Shown here: piece after piece, positions 50,245 to 62,496 of the stretch
Position numbering within the stretch: the stretch's first letter is position 1
Layout of the letters: each line of letters opens with the position of its first letter
Origin: Microcebus murinus
Taxonomy: Eukaryota > Chordata > Mammalia > Primates > Cheirogaleidae
DNA length: 64,000 nt
NCBI RefSeq assembly: GCF_040939455.1
Contig: NC_134108.1
Location: 8,647,501-8,711,500 of the forward strand
Reading direction: 5' to 3'
The notes under the pieces: model-generated
The model's database searches: none
What the model was told of the DNA's origin: nothing
The model's input: the letters and a program-made list of their open reading frames with translations, nothing else
Position numbers and translations under genes: made by a program

Positions 50245-50550
50245 GGCCAGGTGCGGTGGCTCACAGTTAAGCCTGGCACTTTGGTATGCCAAGGCATGAG
50301 GATCACTTTAGGAGTTCAAGATCAGCCTGAGCAACATAGCAAGACCCCATCTCTACAAAAAAATTAAAAATTAGCATGGCATAGTGTGCACACCTGTAGT
50401 CCCAGCTACTCGGGAGGCTGAGGCAATAGGACTACTTGAGCCCAGGAGTTTGAGGTTGCTGTGAGCTAGGCTGACACCATGGCACTCTAGCTCAGGCAAC
50501 AGAGCAAGACTCTGTCTCACACAAAAATAAATAAATAAATAAATAAAAGA
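50245..50550 (+). mobile_element. Lemur-type Alu
   Basis: It spans GGCCAGGTGCGGTGGCTCAC to a (AAAT)n tail and has GAGGTTGCTGTGAGCTAGGC in the right arm. Target duplication AAGAAGGGGACT/AAGAAGGGGGACT flanks it. Confidence 0.92.
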
Positions 50551-50564
50551 AGAAGAAGAAGGGG

Positions 50565-50735
50565 GACTCTGGAGATGACTGGCTGACTTCAGATCTAGCT
50601 CCATGACTTACTACTTCCTGTGTGACCGAAGCTATGTTATTTAACCACTCAGGGTCTCAGTTTGCGCATTTGTAAAATGGGTGTTATCACAAGCCCTGCC
50701 TCAGAGGGGTGTGAAGGGGGTTCAGTAAGTCATCT
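50565..50735 (+). mobile_element. MIR SINE
   Basis: GGACTCTGGAGATGACTGGC, ACTACTTCCTGTGTGACCGA and CAGTTTGCGCATTTGTAAAA are MIR text in order. Confidence 0.85.
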
Positions 50736-50739
50736 CTGC

Positions 50740-52775
50740 AGGAGCTCTCCACTGGTTTTCCTACCCCCTTTCGATGCTTCTTTCTCAGTCTCCTCTGCAG
50801 CTCCTCAATCCTGACTGGCCTGGGATGGGGGACTCCACAGGGGTCCCTGCCAGACCCACTCCTCCTCCATCTCTACCCTCTCCCTTGCTGAGCTCATCAT
50901 TAAGCATAAAGAAGTACTGAACAAATATACACTATTTATACCATTATCTGAACAAAGTCCTTAGCTACTAATGAGATCACAGCCATTGTGGGGAGGAAGA
51001 AAGAAAACAATAAAAGAACCTGATGGTAAAAACACTGATGACCACTGGTAACTCCCAACGCTAAATTCATCAAAAATTCTACTTCTGGATGTCTGAAATA
51101 CATCTGCCAACGTATCATATGTTCCTTGGCCCACTGAATTAAAATCTAGTAGACAAGGCTTTCTCCCCTACCACACTGTCACTTCCTAGAGGGCAGAACC
51201 CACATCTGACCTAGTGACAGCAGATGATGAGCAGCCATGGAACTAATCCCTTAGTATTTAACCCACTTACTCCTAAATTCACTCCTACATTTCTGAATTA
51301 GAAATTAAAGATTCTAAATTTTTTCCACAAATACTTTTAAAGCCTCCACAGCGCAGGTGCCCCAATAAATCCTTGCAATGACTTACACCCCACCACACAC
51401 ACACCCTTTGTCTTACCTGAAGCAAATTCTACAGATTTTCAAATGCAGCGCTTCAATAGGTTTCCCCCAGCAAAGATTAATTCTCAGTGCTTTCCAACTT
51501 TGAAATCAAACTTCTCAGATCATTTTATTTTACCTTAGGAGGATAGTTACACTTGAATCAAAGCTACCCTTTCAAAATTTCTGAACTGGAAAAAGAAGAA
51601 AAGAAAAACACCTTTCTGAGCTACAAGACAAAGCCTTGGGAGTCAGATGTTTCTCTGCCTTTCCTCTTCACCAATGAGTCATGACACAACTGGAGGAAGC
51701 TGGGATCAAAATAGCTGCCCCCGGACTAGGCCTTAAATGCTTTCTCAATTCCCACACAATAAGCAGCAATTGATAATGAAACAAACAAAACAGGGCACAG
51801 CAGAAACTACCACTAAACTGCTTATATTAAACAATTACAGCATATATTTACAATAAGCGGCAATAAAGCTCTGAGGCAAAAGTGAAGTCAGCCATGAAAG
51901 CTGCCACTGTTATGCACGAGGGCGCCTGGAGTAAATCGCCTCTAACTTGGGAGTGATTTGATTGGTGAAGGATGCAAAATTTCAGGAAGAAATTTTGAAA
52001 GCTTAGAGAACCCTTAAAAAAAGGCAAGCATCAAATCAGTAGATGCCTGTCAATTTTAGCTGCAATAGTCCAAAGTGAAGTGTGAAACAAGGAAAGCAGA
52101 CAAGGGACACTCAAGCAAGAACCGTTTACTGAATGCCATTGCAGGCCCCGGCCCTGGGCTGATGCTGGCAATGCCAAGTTCAAAGTCCAGTCCCTGGTTC
52201 TGAGAAGCACCTCACACAGTAAGAGAAGATGGACAAAATATATAAACCTCAATATTACAAGATAAACATTATAACCGATGGCCAAGAAAGTACTCTCTGG
52301 AGCAGAGTTGAGAAAACCTGAGTGGAATGACAGGTCCTTGGCAGCATAATGCCAAGGAGATGGTGCAAGAGCAAAGCAAAGAGAGATCAAACTTGGGCCA
52401 AAGCGAGCAGAATTGATGGATAAGAACTATACTAACAAGACTATCCCAATAATGAAGACTTTAAAATAATCCAGGAGAAAGTTAAACCAGAGTTCTTAAG
52501 GTAAGTAAAAGGTTCAGATCTAGTTAGCAATTTCAAGGGAGAAAAAAAATCAAATCATACTTCCTAGATAAGAAAAAAGTATTAATGCTATAGATTAGAA
52601 TTAACATTAAATAGATATGAATGCTCTAAATTGGACACTTGCCATCTAACTTCATAATTATAGCTTTGTCAAAAACTCAATCATTTTATTTTGTTTTTTC
52701 CAACATCTAGATCTATAAGCAGGAGAGTGGGCTTAAGGAATACAGATAAAGGGAACAACCCGGTAAAGACCAGGA
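50740..52775. other. Repeat-poor intronic stretch, about 2 kb
   Basis: No young repeat and no recognisable exon were seen. The AT-rich segment 51740-51990 (TGATAATGAAACAAACAAAA, TTAAACAATTACAGCATA) has the texture of a conserved non-coding element, but that cannot be judged without an alignment. Confidence 0.3.
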
Positions 52776-52779
52776 TGGC

Positions 52780-53020
52780 AGCACAGTGACAGCAGCAGAA
52801 CAGAAGCAGTATCTGGTACAGCTCTGCAGCCAGACTGCCTGGGTGTGCAGCCTGGTTCTCACACTCCCCAACTGAGTGACCGACAATTCAGTGCCTCCCA
52901 TTTCTTCCATTTCCATTCCTAAGGAATGTTGGAAAGATTAAACAAACACATGCAAAGTACTTAATCACCTGCCTTCCACATAGTAAAGTGCTCAATAAAT
53001 GTAGGACGTTACTATTGTAA
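52780..53020 (+). mobile_element. MIR SINE
   Basis: CAGACTGCCTGGGTGTGCAG, AAGTACTTAATCACCTGCC and AAAGTGCTCAATAAATGTAG are MIR text in order; part of the middle is diverged. Confidence 0.8.
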
Positions 53021-53062
53021 TTTGATTTATATTCTACCCATTAATTTTTAAAATCTGGAAGA

Positions 53063-53203
53063 GGCCAGGCCTGTGTAATGCTAGCACTTTGGGAGGCCAA
53101 GGTTGGAGGATCACTTCAGCCCAAGACTTTGAGTTACAGTGAGCTATGATGAGGCCACTCCACAGCCTGAGCAACCTTGTGTCAAAAAAAAAATAAATTA
53201 ATT
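53063..53203 (+). mobile_element. Internally deleted Alu
   Basis: Left-arm text (GCTAGCACTTTGGGAGGCCA) joins directly to right-arm text (AGTGAGCTATGATGAGGCCA) and an A tail, so roughly half the dimer is missing from the middle. Confidence 0.82.
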
Positions 53204-53459
53204 AAAAATAAATAATCTGGAATAAAGTAAATTATTAAAAGAATACGCAGAGACAATTATCATTCACCCTGATTCCATTTGAAAATTATGGATAAAGAAT
53301 GACGGGGGGGGGGATAAAAATGATCTCTGATTAAAATTAACATCTATCAAAATCTTCCTTCGGAACAGCCTTAGGATGTTAACAAACCTGGGGTTCCAAG
53401 AAAAGCTGACCAAGACTGATGATTTCTGCATTACTAAGCAAGGGCCCACTCTGCCTGTT

Positions 53460-53600
53460 TTTCCATATTCAGAACCACCCAGTGAGACAGTAAAATCCCA
53501 ATGTTACTAATGCTTAAGCTAAGGCTCAAAGAGTTTTAGTAAGGTTAGCAAAAGTCACCAGACTATTAGTGGCAAAGCTAAGATTTGGTATCTGACTCAA
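53460..53600 (-). mobile_element. MIR SINE, reversed
   Basis: AAGCTAAGGCTCAAAGAG, AAAGTCACCAGACTATTAGT and GGCAAAGCTAAGATTTG are reversed MIR text. Confidence 0.75.
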
Positions 53601-53929
53601 AGACCCATACTTTTCCTACCAAACAACACTGCCAAGATTAACAACAGTAATTTCCACTCCACACCCGTGTTGCTTTGGAACAGGGAGGGAAAGTTGTGTA
53701 ATTATTTGGTGAGAACAAAACCATGTATGAACCTAGGCCAATTCTGTTCTCAGACTCCAGAAATTCTAAAGAAAATAACAAATGACCAAACCCAGAGTTA
53801 ATAATAAATGACAGATTTGGAAGAATCTTCAAAATACTCTGGTCACTGGGCAGAGGTGCGGATGTAGGTGACAAACACACTCCAATTCTAGTCCACCTTT
53901 CCAGAAAAAGCAGTCTGGCAATATGCAGA

Positions 53930-54158
53930 AAGTGACTAACACCAATGAAAGTCTAAAGTGTGGATTAAGACAAAGATGCCCACCACAAGTGCTATTCAAC
54001 ACCATTCTAGAAATTGCAGGTAGTATAACAGAAAAAAAAAATGGAAAGAGCCAAAAATCACCCTTATTTATAAGTAATATAATTTTCTATCTGGAAACCC
54101 AACAGAACTGAATGAAATCCAAATAATTAAGATAGTTCCATAAAATGGGAAAACATAA
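53930..54158 (+). mobile_element. L1 ORF2 fragment
   Basis: AGACAAAGATGCCCACCACA, TATTCAACACCATTCTAGAA and TAATTTTCTATCTGGAAACC follow the L1 reverse-transcriptase region. It ends where the MaLR LTR begins. Confidence 0.8.
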
Positions 54159-54159
54159 T

Positions 54160-54822
54160 TGCTATGGTCTGAATGTTGGTGTCCCCCAAAATTCATATGT
54201 TGCAACTGAATCCCAATGTACTAATATTAAGAGGTGGCACTGGCTGGGCGAGGTGACTCACGCCTGTAATCCTACCACTCTGGGAGGCCAGGGAGGGAGG
54301 ATCACTTGAGCCCAAGAGTTTAAGAACAGCCCGAGCAAGAGCCAGACCACATCTCTACAAAAAATAGAAAAATTAGCCAGGTGGTATGCATCTGTAGTCC
54401 CAGCTACTCAGCAGGGTGAGGCAGGAGGATTGCTTGAGTATAGGAGTTTGAGGTTGTGGTGAGCTATGATGATGCCACCACACTCTAACCCAAGGGTGAC
54501 AAAGCGAGAGACTCTGTCTAAAAAAAAAAAAAAAAGGTGGGGCTTTTTGGGAGTGATTAAGTTAAAAGGGCTCCATTCTAATAATGGGATTAGTGCCCCA
54601 TTTTAAAAGAGGCTCCAGTGAGCTCCCTCACTTCTGCTGCGTGAAGACACAGCAAGAATGTGCCATCATTGAAGCAGACAATAAGCCCTCACCAGACAGC
54701 AATCTGACGGCATTTTCGTCTTGGACTTCCTAGCCTCCAGAAATATCAGCAATAAATTTCTTTTGTTTATAAATTACCCAGTCTAAGGTATTTTGTTATA
54801 GCAGCCAAATGGACTAATACAG
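54160..54822 (+). mobile_element. ERVL-MaLR LTR (MLT1/MST-like) interrupted by an Alu
   Basis: It begins TGCTATGGTCTGAATGTTGG with CCCCCAAAATTCATATGTTG and ends TTTTGTTATAGCAGCC...GGACTAATACAG. An Alu occupies 54242-54535; without it the LTR is about 360 bp. No internal retroviral sequence is present. Confidence 0.88.
54242..54535 (+). mobile_element. Alu inserted in MaLR LTR
   Basis: GGCTGGGCGAGGTGACTCAC through ACTCTGTCTAAAAA. Flanks AGGTGGCACT (54232-54241) and AGGTGGGGCT (54535-54544) are the diverged target duplication. Confidence 0.92.
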
Positions 54823-54918
54823 TAATACATAAAAATAAACTGAAGATGATGAATGAGCCCATGTGTTTACCTAGTCCCTCTTCCAAATTCCCATTAAAAT
54901 GATCAAACATATAGAAGA

Positions 54919-54951
54919 ACAACAACAACAACAACAACAAAAAAAAAAAAC
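54919..54951 (+). repeat. (CAA)n / A-run microsatellite
   Basis: About seven CAA units, then an A run. Polymorphism is likely. The plus strand would read poly-Gln only by accident. Confidence 0.9.
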
Positions 54952-54959
54952 AGCAGAAA

Positions 54960-55590
54960 ACAGAGATGGGCCCTTTGAAATTTCTAAAAGACATGGAGGA
55001 GATGGAATTAGACTGATGGAAAAGTACCAGAGAGCATTCGCACAGCCAGGCAAAGGCAAAGGCAAGCACACCACCCTCAGCTATAGGGCTCTCCACAACG
55101 GCTGGCCAAAGAGCCTGTGTCTACACAGGACCAGTGAGGACAATGGGAATTTGACCTTGGTGGGCCTTCTTGCAGCACATCTGTATGGAGCAAGGAGGAA
55201 AGGGAGCAATACTCCAGTTAACTTTGTAATTGCACAATGAGTTAACTGGGAGGAAGTGTAGATCGCCATGGCAAAGCAGTGAAATCCCCTTGTGATCTAA
55301 AAGACTGACTATGAAATGGCTATTAACTGTACACAGAGGCCTAACAGAGCAGCAACAGATGTGGGAGAGTCAGAAATCAAACTGAAGACCTTTTCCTGGA
55401 ATCCTCTCAGGTCCTACCCTCCCGCAGCCCAATAAACATATAAAAGGAGGGCAGAGCCTGCCTTTCATTACGCTGTATGAACCCACATTGGCTGCTCTTA
55501 TCACTTAGTTGCTTTGACTTTCTGTGTTTGACATGATGGCATATTAACCTGGATGTAAGCTCACTGGGAGTGAGAATCACATTTTCTAAA
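54960..55590. other. Intronic DNA without a recognised feature
   Basis: No repeat or gene was recognised in this mixed-composition stretch. Confidence 0.3.
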
Positions 55591-55974
55591 TATATTATGA
55601 TTTATCTACTTGGTGGACTATTACACAGTCTTTAAAAAGCATAATTACCAAGTGTCCATCAACGGATAAATGGGTAAACAAAATGGATATGCTCATACAA
55701 TGCAATATTATTCAGCCTTGAAAAGGAATGAAATCTGACACATGCCAAGTGAAATTAGCCAGTTACTGTATAATTCCACTAATAGGAGGTACCTAGAGTA
55801 GTCAAATTCAGAGACAGAAATAAAATGGTGGTTGTCAGGGGCTAGGGGAGGAGGTTACAGAGAGTTATTTAATGGATATACAATTTCAGTCCGGGAAGAT
55901 GAAAAAACTTATGGAGATGAATGGTAGTGATGGTTGCACAGCAAAGTTAATGTACCTAAAGCCACTGAATTTTA
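55590..55974 (+). mobile_element. L1 3'-UTR, left part
   Basis: GTCCATCAACGGATAAATGG, ATTATTCAGCCTTGAAAAGG, AAATGGTGGTTGTCAGGGGC and GATGGTTGCACAGCAAAG follow the L1M 3' end. It stops at 55974 in a TA and resumes at about 56621. Confidence 0.88.
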
Positions 55975-56112
55975 TGGCTGTCCCTCAGTATCCACAGTGG
56001 GTTGGTTCTAGGACTCCTGTGGATACCCAAATATTTGGATGCTCAAGTCCCTTATACAAAATAGCATATTATTTGCATATAATCTATGCACATCCTCCTG
56101 CATACTTTAAAT
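55975..56112. mobile_element. TcMar-Tigger non-autonomous element (MER2-like), left half
   Basis: CTGTCCCTCAGTATCCACAG, GGATGCTCAAGTCCCTTATA and TGCACATCCTCCTGCATACT are Tigger-type text. It is inserted in L1 at TA and is itself split at 56112 by a hAT element. The family name is from memory. Confidence 0.78.
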
Positions 56113-56469
56113 CTGTGGTCCCCAACCCCTGTGTTGCGGACTGGTATTGGTCTGTGGCCTGTTAGGAACCAGGCCTCACAGCAGGAGGTGAGTAGCCAGG
56201 CAAGTGAAGCTTTACCTGTATTTACAGCCACTCCCCATTGCTCACATCACTGCCTGAGCTCTACCTCCTGTGAGATCAGCATCAGCACAAGATTCTGCAT
56301 TATGGTGAGTTGTATAATTATTTCATTATACATTACAATGTAATAATAATAAAGTGCACAATAAATGTAAAGCACTTGAATCATGCTGAAACCATCCCCT
56401 CTCCCCCAGTCATGGAAAATTTTTCTTCCATGAACCAGTCCCTGATGCCAAAAAGGTTGCAGACCACTG
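56113..56469 (+). mobile_element. hAT-type non-autonomous transposon, 357 bp
   Basis: The left end CTGTGGTCCCCAACCCC is matched by the inverted right end, GGTTGCAGACCACTG on the plus strand. Perfect 8-bp duplications CTTTAAAT flank it (56105-56112 and 56470-56477), the hAT signature. It has no transposase ORF. A related copy is at 62143-62496. Confidence 0.88.
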
Positions 56470-56477
56470 CTTTAAAT

Positions 56478-56619
56478 CATCTCTAGATTAATTATAATAC
56501 CTAATAAAATATAAATAGTATGTAAATAGTTCTACTGTATTTTTGTTTTCATAATTGTTCTTTTGTTTGAATATTTTCAATCGTCAGATGCAGAACACAT
56601 AGATACACAGAGTTGACTA
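56478..56619. mobile_element. Tigger non-autonomous element, right half
   Basis: CATCTCTAGATTAATTATAA and GTATGTAAATAGTTCTACTG continue the left half directly after the duplicated CTTTAAAT. The end GATACACAGAGTTGACTA is the inverted terminus. Confidence 0.78.
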
Positions 56620-56692
56620 TATACCTTAAAATGGTTAAAAGGTAAATGTTATGTATATGATACCACAATAAAAAATTTTCAAAAAAAGTATA
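56620..56692 (+). mobile_element. L1 3'-UTR, right part
   Basis: TACCTTAAAATGGTTAAAAG and GATACCACAATAAAAAATTT finish the L1 begun at 55590. Confidence 0.82.
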
Positions 56693-56699
56693 ATTATGA

Positions 56700-58130
56700 A
56701 AACCATATTGAGACATGAACAAATATTTATCCTATGTTAAATTTAAAGAGCATACAAGAGTGTTTATAGTCTTGATTACAATTACAAAAAATGAGAAAAG
56801 AATTCAAGAGAATGCTGTGCTTAAGAGTTGTAATACTGGTAGAGATTACTGGTGATTTTTCCCCTGTTTTATAAATGTACTGTAATATTTTGTTCCTTTT
56901 CATGTTTAAATGCATAAAAACAGCAAAATCTGATACCGTGATACCAAAAAGGCAAAGCTAAGGCACTATCACCACAAAGCTCCCTCATTTGCTACTCCTT
57001 TCTCCATTCATACAATCCTAAATTTGGAGTGAAATGCAAAGGTTTTATATATGCTTAATATCTGGGGACTATGGAACGACCTAAAAGTGGTGGGGACCTC
57101 TGGACACACATGTCAGATTTAATTTAAATCAAAAATCACTTTTCCTCTTATCCTCATTTTCAACATCTTAGAAGAAAACAAATATTTGCCTTACTTGAAC
57201 CAAAATTTTCTATCAACGTAACTTCCTCCTTAGTCATTACTTGTAAGCTATTGCAAATCCTTTGTGGGAGAAGGCTAAGCTATAAATAAGTAAATAAAGT
57301 TATCACAAAACAAAATTTATTTTAAAAACCAGAGGCAGAGAAAGTGAAATGGGAAGAATCAGACCAGGAATCAGAAGACAGCTTCTGGCTAACCTGCTAG
57401 TTCCTGGCTAGTAGACAAGGCATGGTGCTCAGCTACCCCAAAAGTTAGCCTTCTATCTGCAAATGGATGTACTATCTGCTCTGCCCTTATCAAGAACATT
57501 CTAAAGATCAAAAGTGATAGTATCTGTAAACATGTACTGAAGGAAATAATGTGCTTTTATAAGCTAAAAGGTGGTACCTTGTCAAATACACAGTATTAAT
57601 TTGATAGTTCTGTGTTGTCAGAGGCACCACATGAAATCAGCCCCTCATAGATGCTTTTGTTTTGTTGTTATTATTAATACTTCTAACTCATCATTTTGAA
57701 GGCACCAAGTCTCTCCAGTTCTTAGAGCTCCCTCAGCTCTTCATGTTTGATAACAGAGGTATGGTTCCAGGCATTCTATTTAAGACAGGACACTATAGGG
57801 CAGCCCCAGTGGTCTGCAGAAAGAGGGCCACATGGGATAAAGGGTTTCCCATGACCTACAGGCAGTGCTCCCAATTTCCATTCAAGAGCAGGGCTCTTCC
57901 AGCACTATTTTGGAACACCACTTGGCTGTTAAATCCTTTAAAGCAGCAAAAAATGTTCCCCAGCCCTCTGAAGGAAGGGAATTTAGTAGGTACAGGGGTA
58001 TGTCTGAGCAGCCTTCCAGAGGCATCTTCCACAGATTGATATTTACTCAGGTGCCCACTGTGCCCCTCCCCACTCACTCTATACAAGCCATATCTTCTGG
58101 AGAAGGAAAATGGTTTGAGTTTTAATTTTA
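56700..58130. other. AT-rich intronic DNA without a recognised feature
   Basis: No gene or clear repeat. A 125-codon open stretch on the plus strand at 57662 has no recognisable product. Confidence 0.35.
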
Positions 58131-58137
58131 AATACAC

Positions 58138-58345
58138 CAGGTCAAGAGTTCATGACCAGCCTGGACAACATAGCAAGATTCCATCTCTATAAAAAAAAAA
58201 AAAATTAGCTGGACCTGTTGTTGCAGCTACTCAAAGGCTGGAGGATAGCTTGAGCCTGCAGTGAGCTATAATTACACCATTGCACTCCAGCCTGGGTGAC
58301 ACAGCAAGACTCTGTCTCTAAAAAAAATAAAAATAAACAAATAAA
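58138..58345 (+). mobile_element. 5'-truncated Alu (AluJ-like)
   Basis: It starts within the left arm (GGTCAAGAGTTCATGACC) and continues to GCCTGGGTGACACAGCAAGA and an A-rich tail. Old right-arm form (GAGCTATAATTACACCATTG). Confidence 0.88.
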
Positions 58346-58359
58346 CAAACACACTAAAA

Positions 58360-60040
58360 AATCAAATGTGTAATAAACCACCTTTATAACTGATGTGCAA
58401 ATGAAGTAGATCCTGGACATCTGAGAAGACAATAAATCAGCACATATATAAATTCCCAAATTCTCAAATGACACTAAATCCCAGCATTATCAAACCAGCC
58501 TTTCTTCACATTAAAGGTCATTTCAGAAGCAGTGGCACTGCTTTCACTATTGGCCACTTCATAAAACCTTCGCATAGACTCTTAGATTTCTCCTGATGGC
58601 ATTTCTGTCAAGGCAGTGGGCTTTCTGTGCATGTCCCAATACCTCGAGCCACTTGTTTCTGCTAAAGTTTTGCCTTTTACTTAACAAGCAAAGCTTTACT
58701 AAGTACTTTTCTTTTTAATAGATTCATTCATGTTACAGACCTAAGCCACCACGAAATTTAATGTCTATTATTTAGCCAAAATTTCCATTTTCTAGCTAAT
58801 AACTCACTTTCTCAGAATATTCACCTCTGTCAACAACACTAATAATTGTTTTTCTTCTGTAGAGCATTTTTCACAAAGAAGCAAAGTCTTTAGCAGCTCA
58901 GGAGAGTTACTGTTTATAAATTAAACAGAAGATAACAAAACCACCTTGAGGTTGGAATATTAGGTGGCTAGTTAGCTCACTCACTAGTCCATTCACTCCT
59001 CAAGTGTCTAGTTCTTATAGCCCCACAGCCCAGACCTGGTTGTAATTAGTGCTTCAGCTAAACTACATGGCCCTTCAGAGTCGTTGGTAAACAGGTCAAG
59101 TCCTGACTATTAACACCAAGAATGCAAAATGCTGGGTACACTCACTGCTGATAGGCTAAGCAAAAGATCTTATGTCAACCTAAAAATACTTCTAACAAAC
59201 TGGCAGCAAGTTTCTGAAGTACCATAGGTAATTTATTTTTAAACGGGTAGGTGGGTTAAACTGGGTACATGAATCATACATATATACATGGATATAGAGA
59301 TATAGATACATCTCTTTGACTTCTTTGCCCTCAACCACCATATATACGGTATTATTGGTATTATTATGACTAATGACAAGATGTTAACATTTTCAAAGAT
59401 CATGCATTCAGCCACACAAACAATATTCTAGGTGCAGACGGTAACTCCCTCCTCACAAAGGAAACATCTAAAACTGAAAACCTGGGGGAAGAATGCTTGA
59501 CTCAGCCATCCATTCCAAAAGCAAAACAACTGCAAAATGTCCACAATCAGCCACACACCAGAAAAAGCAAGGTGTTTTCCGAGAGCTCAGAAGGATGTAA
59601 TTCAGCTTCTCCTGACACTTTCCATTCTCATCCACTGTTTCTGGATCCCACACCACCACCACCATCCTCCTTCCTTCCATCTTTCTCCCTGACTCCTTCT
59701 GTCGCCTCACTGAATGGGGGGGACAGTTCAATTCCTTCCAGAAGAACTAGGAAAATTATCGAACTAAGCTCCTGAAAGGGCAGGTACCTTGTCTGGCTTG
59801 TGCCCTGTGTGCCCCAGCATTTAGCACAGTCCTTGGCAAGGAGAAAGGTGCAGGAGGACTTCAGTGGGCCTGAGGCCTGGGCGGGCTGAGGGATGCTACC
59901 CCCGAGAATCTGCCTCTGGACACTGACCTCCAATTCACACTCTTCTAGGGAGCACTCCAGGCTTGTCACCAGTTACTTGAACCTGGGAAGCAGGCAGCCC
60001 ACAACTAATGTCTCCAGAACGGCTCTGAGAACAAAAAAGG
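58360..60040. other. Intronic DNA, mostly unassigned
   Basis: A short L2 3'-like text (GCAGGTACCTTGTCTGGC, CCCAGCATTTAGCACAGTCC) lies at 59778-59845. The rest shows AT-rich unique DNA and small tracts only. Confidence 0.35.
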
Positions 60041-60229
60041 ATTGCTATGAAAGCCAGCAAATGCACAAGGGGCTTGCAGAGAAGCCTGAGAATGCTGAGC
60101 AGGGACGATGGCGCAGTGTCCGCGACAGCTGGTGCCTTCAGAGACATGATGCCAGGCAATGAAGGCACTGGTGCTTCTCCTATCTGCATGAAAGTGCACC
60201 CTTTCCCCACCAAAGCAGAAACTGACAGC

Positions 60230-60700
60230 CATCTACTCAGTGTCCAGTCTCCCCTTCTTCCTTACAAGAGAAGCCCAGTTTCATTTGCGGCAGCAAAACG
60301 CCCAGATCAAAAGACTCATTTCCCAGCCTTACCTGTAGTTAGGTGTTGCTGATGAAATGTAACTGGAAATCAAGCTGCTGGGGGAAGTGGAGGCTACCAG
60401 GAAGGATCTTTAAAAGGGACTGACTCAGTGGTGGTCCTCTTGCCCTCCCACCCACTCTCCTCTTCCTGCCTGGTCATGCTGTGATTGTGGAGCTCCAGCA
60501 GCCATCATGCACCTTCAGGAACTCTGGGGCTAAAGACAGTGAAAGAGGAATCTTGGGACCCTGAAGACCAAAGGGCCACAAGCCTGGGCCTGCCTGCCTC
60601 GACTTCTATATGAAAAGCAAACATTCATCTTGTATGAACCACTTGAGTTTTCTGCTATGTGCAGCTGAACCTACCCTCATTAATATATTTATACTAAAGG
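60230..60700 (+). repeat. Unclassified interspersed repeat
   Basis: GACTTCTATATGAAAAGCAA, TGAACCACTTGAGTTTTCTG and GCAGCTGAACCTACCC are the 3' text of a common mammalian repeat that I recognise but cannot name. No frame of note. Confidence 0.5.
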
Positions 60701-61039
60701 AATTCATATCCTTTGGCTGTATTTTTTAGATTCTCCATCAACCAAGTCACTGTCTCATTTTGACAATATTTATGTTCAGTAATATCTGATGGATAAATGA
60801 ATAATTGTATCCTACTCCTAAAGCCCAAAACATTTATTTGGTTAAGTCAATCTCCAGTTTTAAAGCTCTCTAGATGTTCCAAGACTGCCCCAGGTCCTTG
60901 TGGAGAACATCCTACAGTCTTAAGCCACCCCAAAACTTCAGCCCTAGGGCCTGGTGGCTGAGATGAAAAAGTCTACTTCTAGCCCTCATCCTTCTTAACC
61001 TTCTGACCATGTCCTCAGTTCAAAATGAACTATACAAAA

Positions 61040-61230
61040 TGGTAGCCACTAGCCACATATGGCTACTTAAATTAAGTACAATTAAATAAAAATATAAATT
61101 GTTTCTCAGTTGCACGAGCTATATTTTAACTGCTCATGTGTCCAGTCCAGTAGCTACCTTATTGGGCAACATAGATATAGATCATTCCTATCATCACAGA
61201 AAAATCTACTGGAGAGCACTAGTCTAGAAA
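61040..61230. mobile_element. DNA-transposon relic (hAT-like)
   Basis: GGTAGCCACTAGCCACATAT, GTAGCTACCTTATTGGGCAA and the end CTACTGGAGAGCACTAG are text of the same general group as the relic at 12930. Confidence 0.55.
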
Positions 61231-62142
61231 TACACTTTTCCCTTGGCTTCTAAGACAACAGCTCTCCTTGCTTTGCTACCTCCCCAAGTACTCCCCACCC
61301 CTCATCCTTCACCACTGCTCAAAGCCTGGCAATTCTCAGAGCTGTATCCAAATGCCTCTTCTCTTCTCACTCTGCCTAAGGGATCTCCTATGGCATCAAC
61401 TGTCATCCGTATGCAGAAAGCTTAAATACTCATGAACATTTTTAATATCCTCAGAAACTTCCTACAAGAAACCAAGGTTTATCTATATCATGACTGTGGT
61501 ATAATGAAGACTGTACCTGGATTCTGCCTGGTTCCTGGCACAGAGTTCCTAAAACCCTTACAATTTCTTAGATAATAGGAAAGTCCTTTGTTACACATGA
61601 CAACCCACTTCTGACCACACCAGAGTTTGTGCTAATGAGGCCACACAGGGTGGGCCTTTAGATAGGTTCAGGGGCAGGGCTGACCACTCCAGAAAGACTA
61701 AGCATGTGATTAGGGGGTTGAAACTTATATCCCCACCCCGACCTCTGGGGAGGAAGACAGGCTGAAGACTGAGCTTAACCACATGGCCAATGACACAACA
61801 TGACCCCAAACTCTGAATACCCAAGCTCAAAGAGCTTGCTGGCTGGTGAACACGCGGAGCTGCCAGGAGGTCAAAGTGCTCTGACAACATGGAAGCTCGG
61901 CATCCAGGCCTCTCCCAGACCTTGCCCTGTGTGCCTCGTCCATTTGCCTGTTCCTGAATTGTATCCTTCATCACAAAACTGATCTTAAATATAGTGCTTC
62001 CAGTGAGTTCTGTGAGTTGTTCTAGCAAATTATTGTACTTAACAAGGTGGTGGGAACCCCCCAATTTACAGTCAGTTGGTCAGAAGTGCAGGTGGCCCCA
62101 AGACTTACAGCTGGCATCTCCCATGAGGGTAATCTTATAGAG

Positions 62143-62496
62143 CTGCAGTCTCCAACCCCCGAGCAGCAGCTTGGTACCAGTCCATGGCCTGTTAGCAACC
62201 AGGCCACGTGTCACCACCTGAGCTCCACACCTCCCCCCCCCCCCATCTGTGAAAAAAGTGCCCTCCATGAAACTTAGGAACCAGGCCACACAGCAAGAGG
62301 TGAGCAGCAGGCCAGAGAGCAAAGCTCCATCTGTATTTACAGCCACTACAGCTGCTCCCCATTGCTGGCATCACCACCTAAGTTCCGCCTCCCTGCCTCC
62401 CTGCCTCCCCACACCACCCCCAGCTCTACCTCCGCTCTGTGGAAAAACTGTCTTCCATGGAACAGACCCTGGCACCAAAAAGGCTGGGGACCACTG
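62143..62496 (+). mobile_element. Rearranged hAT-type element related to the 56113 copy
   Basis: It starts CTGCAGTCTCCAACCCCC and ends GGCTGGGGACCACTG. The flanks TTATAGAG/TGACTGAG are a weak 8-bp duplication (5 of 8). Internally the AACCAGGCCAC segment occurs twice (62196 and 62279) and a run of 14 Cs sits at 62231, so two partly deleted copies seem fused. Confidence 0.75.

Noticed and set aside
61591..62064. 157-codon open frame on the minus strand
   Set aside because: No recognised protein, no splice signals that stand out, and a mixed low-complexity composition.
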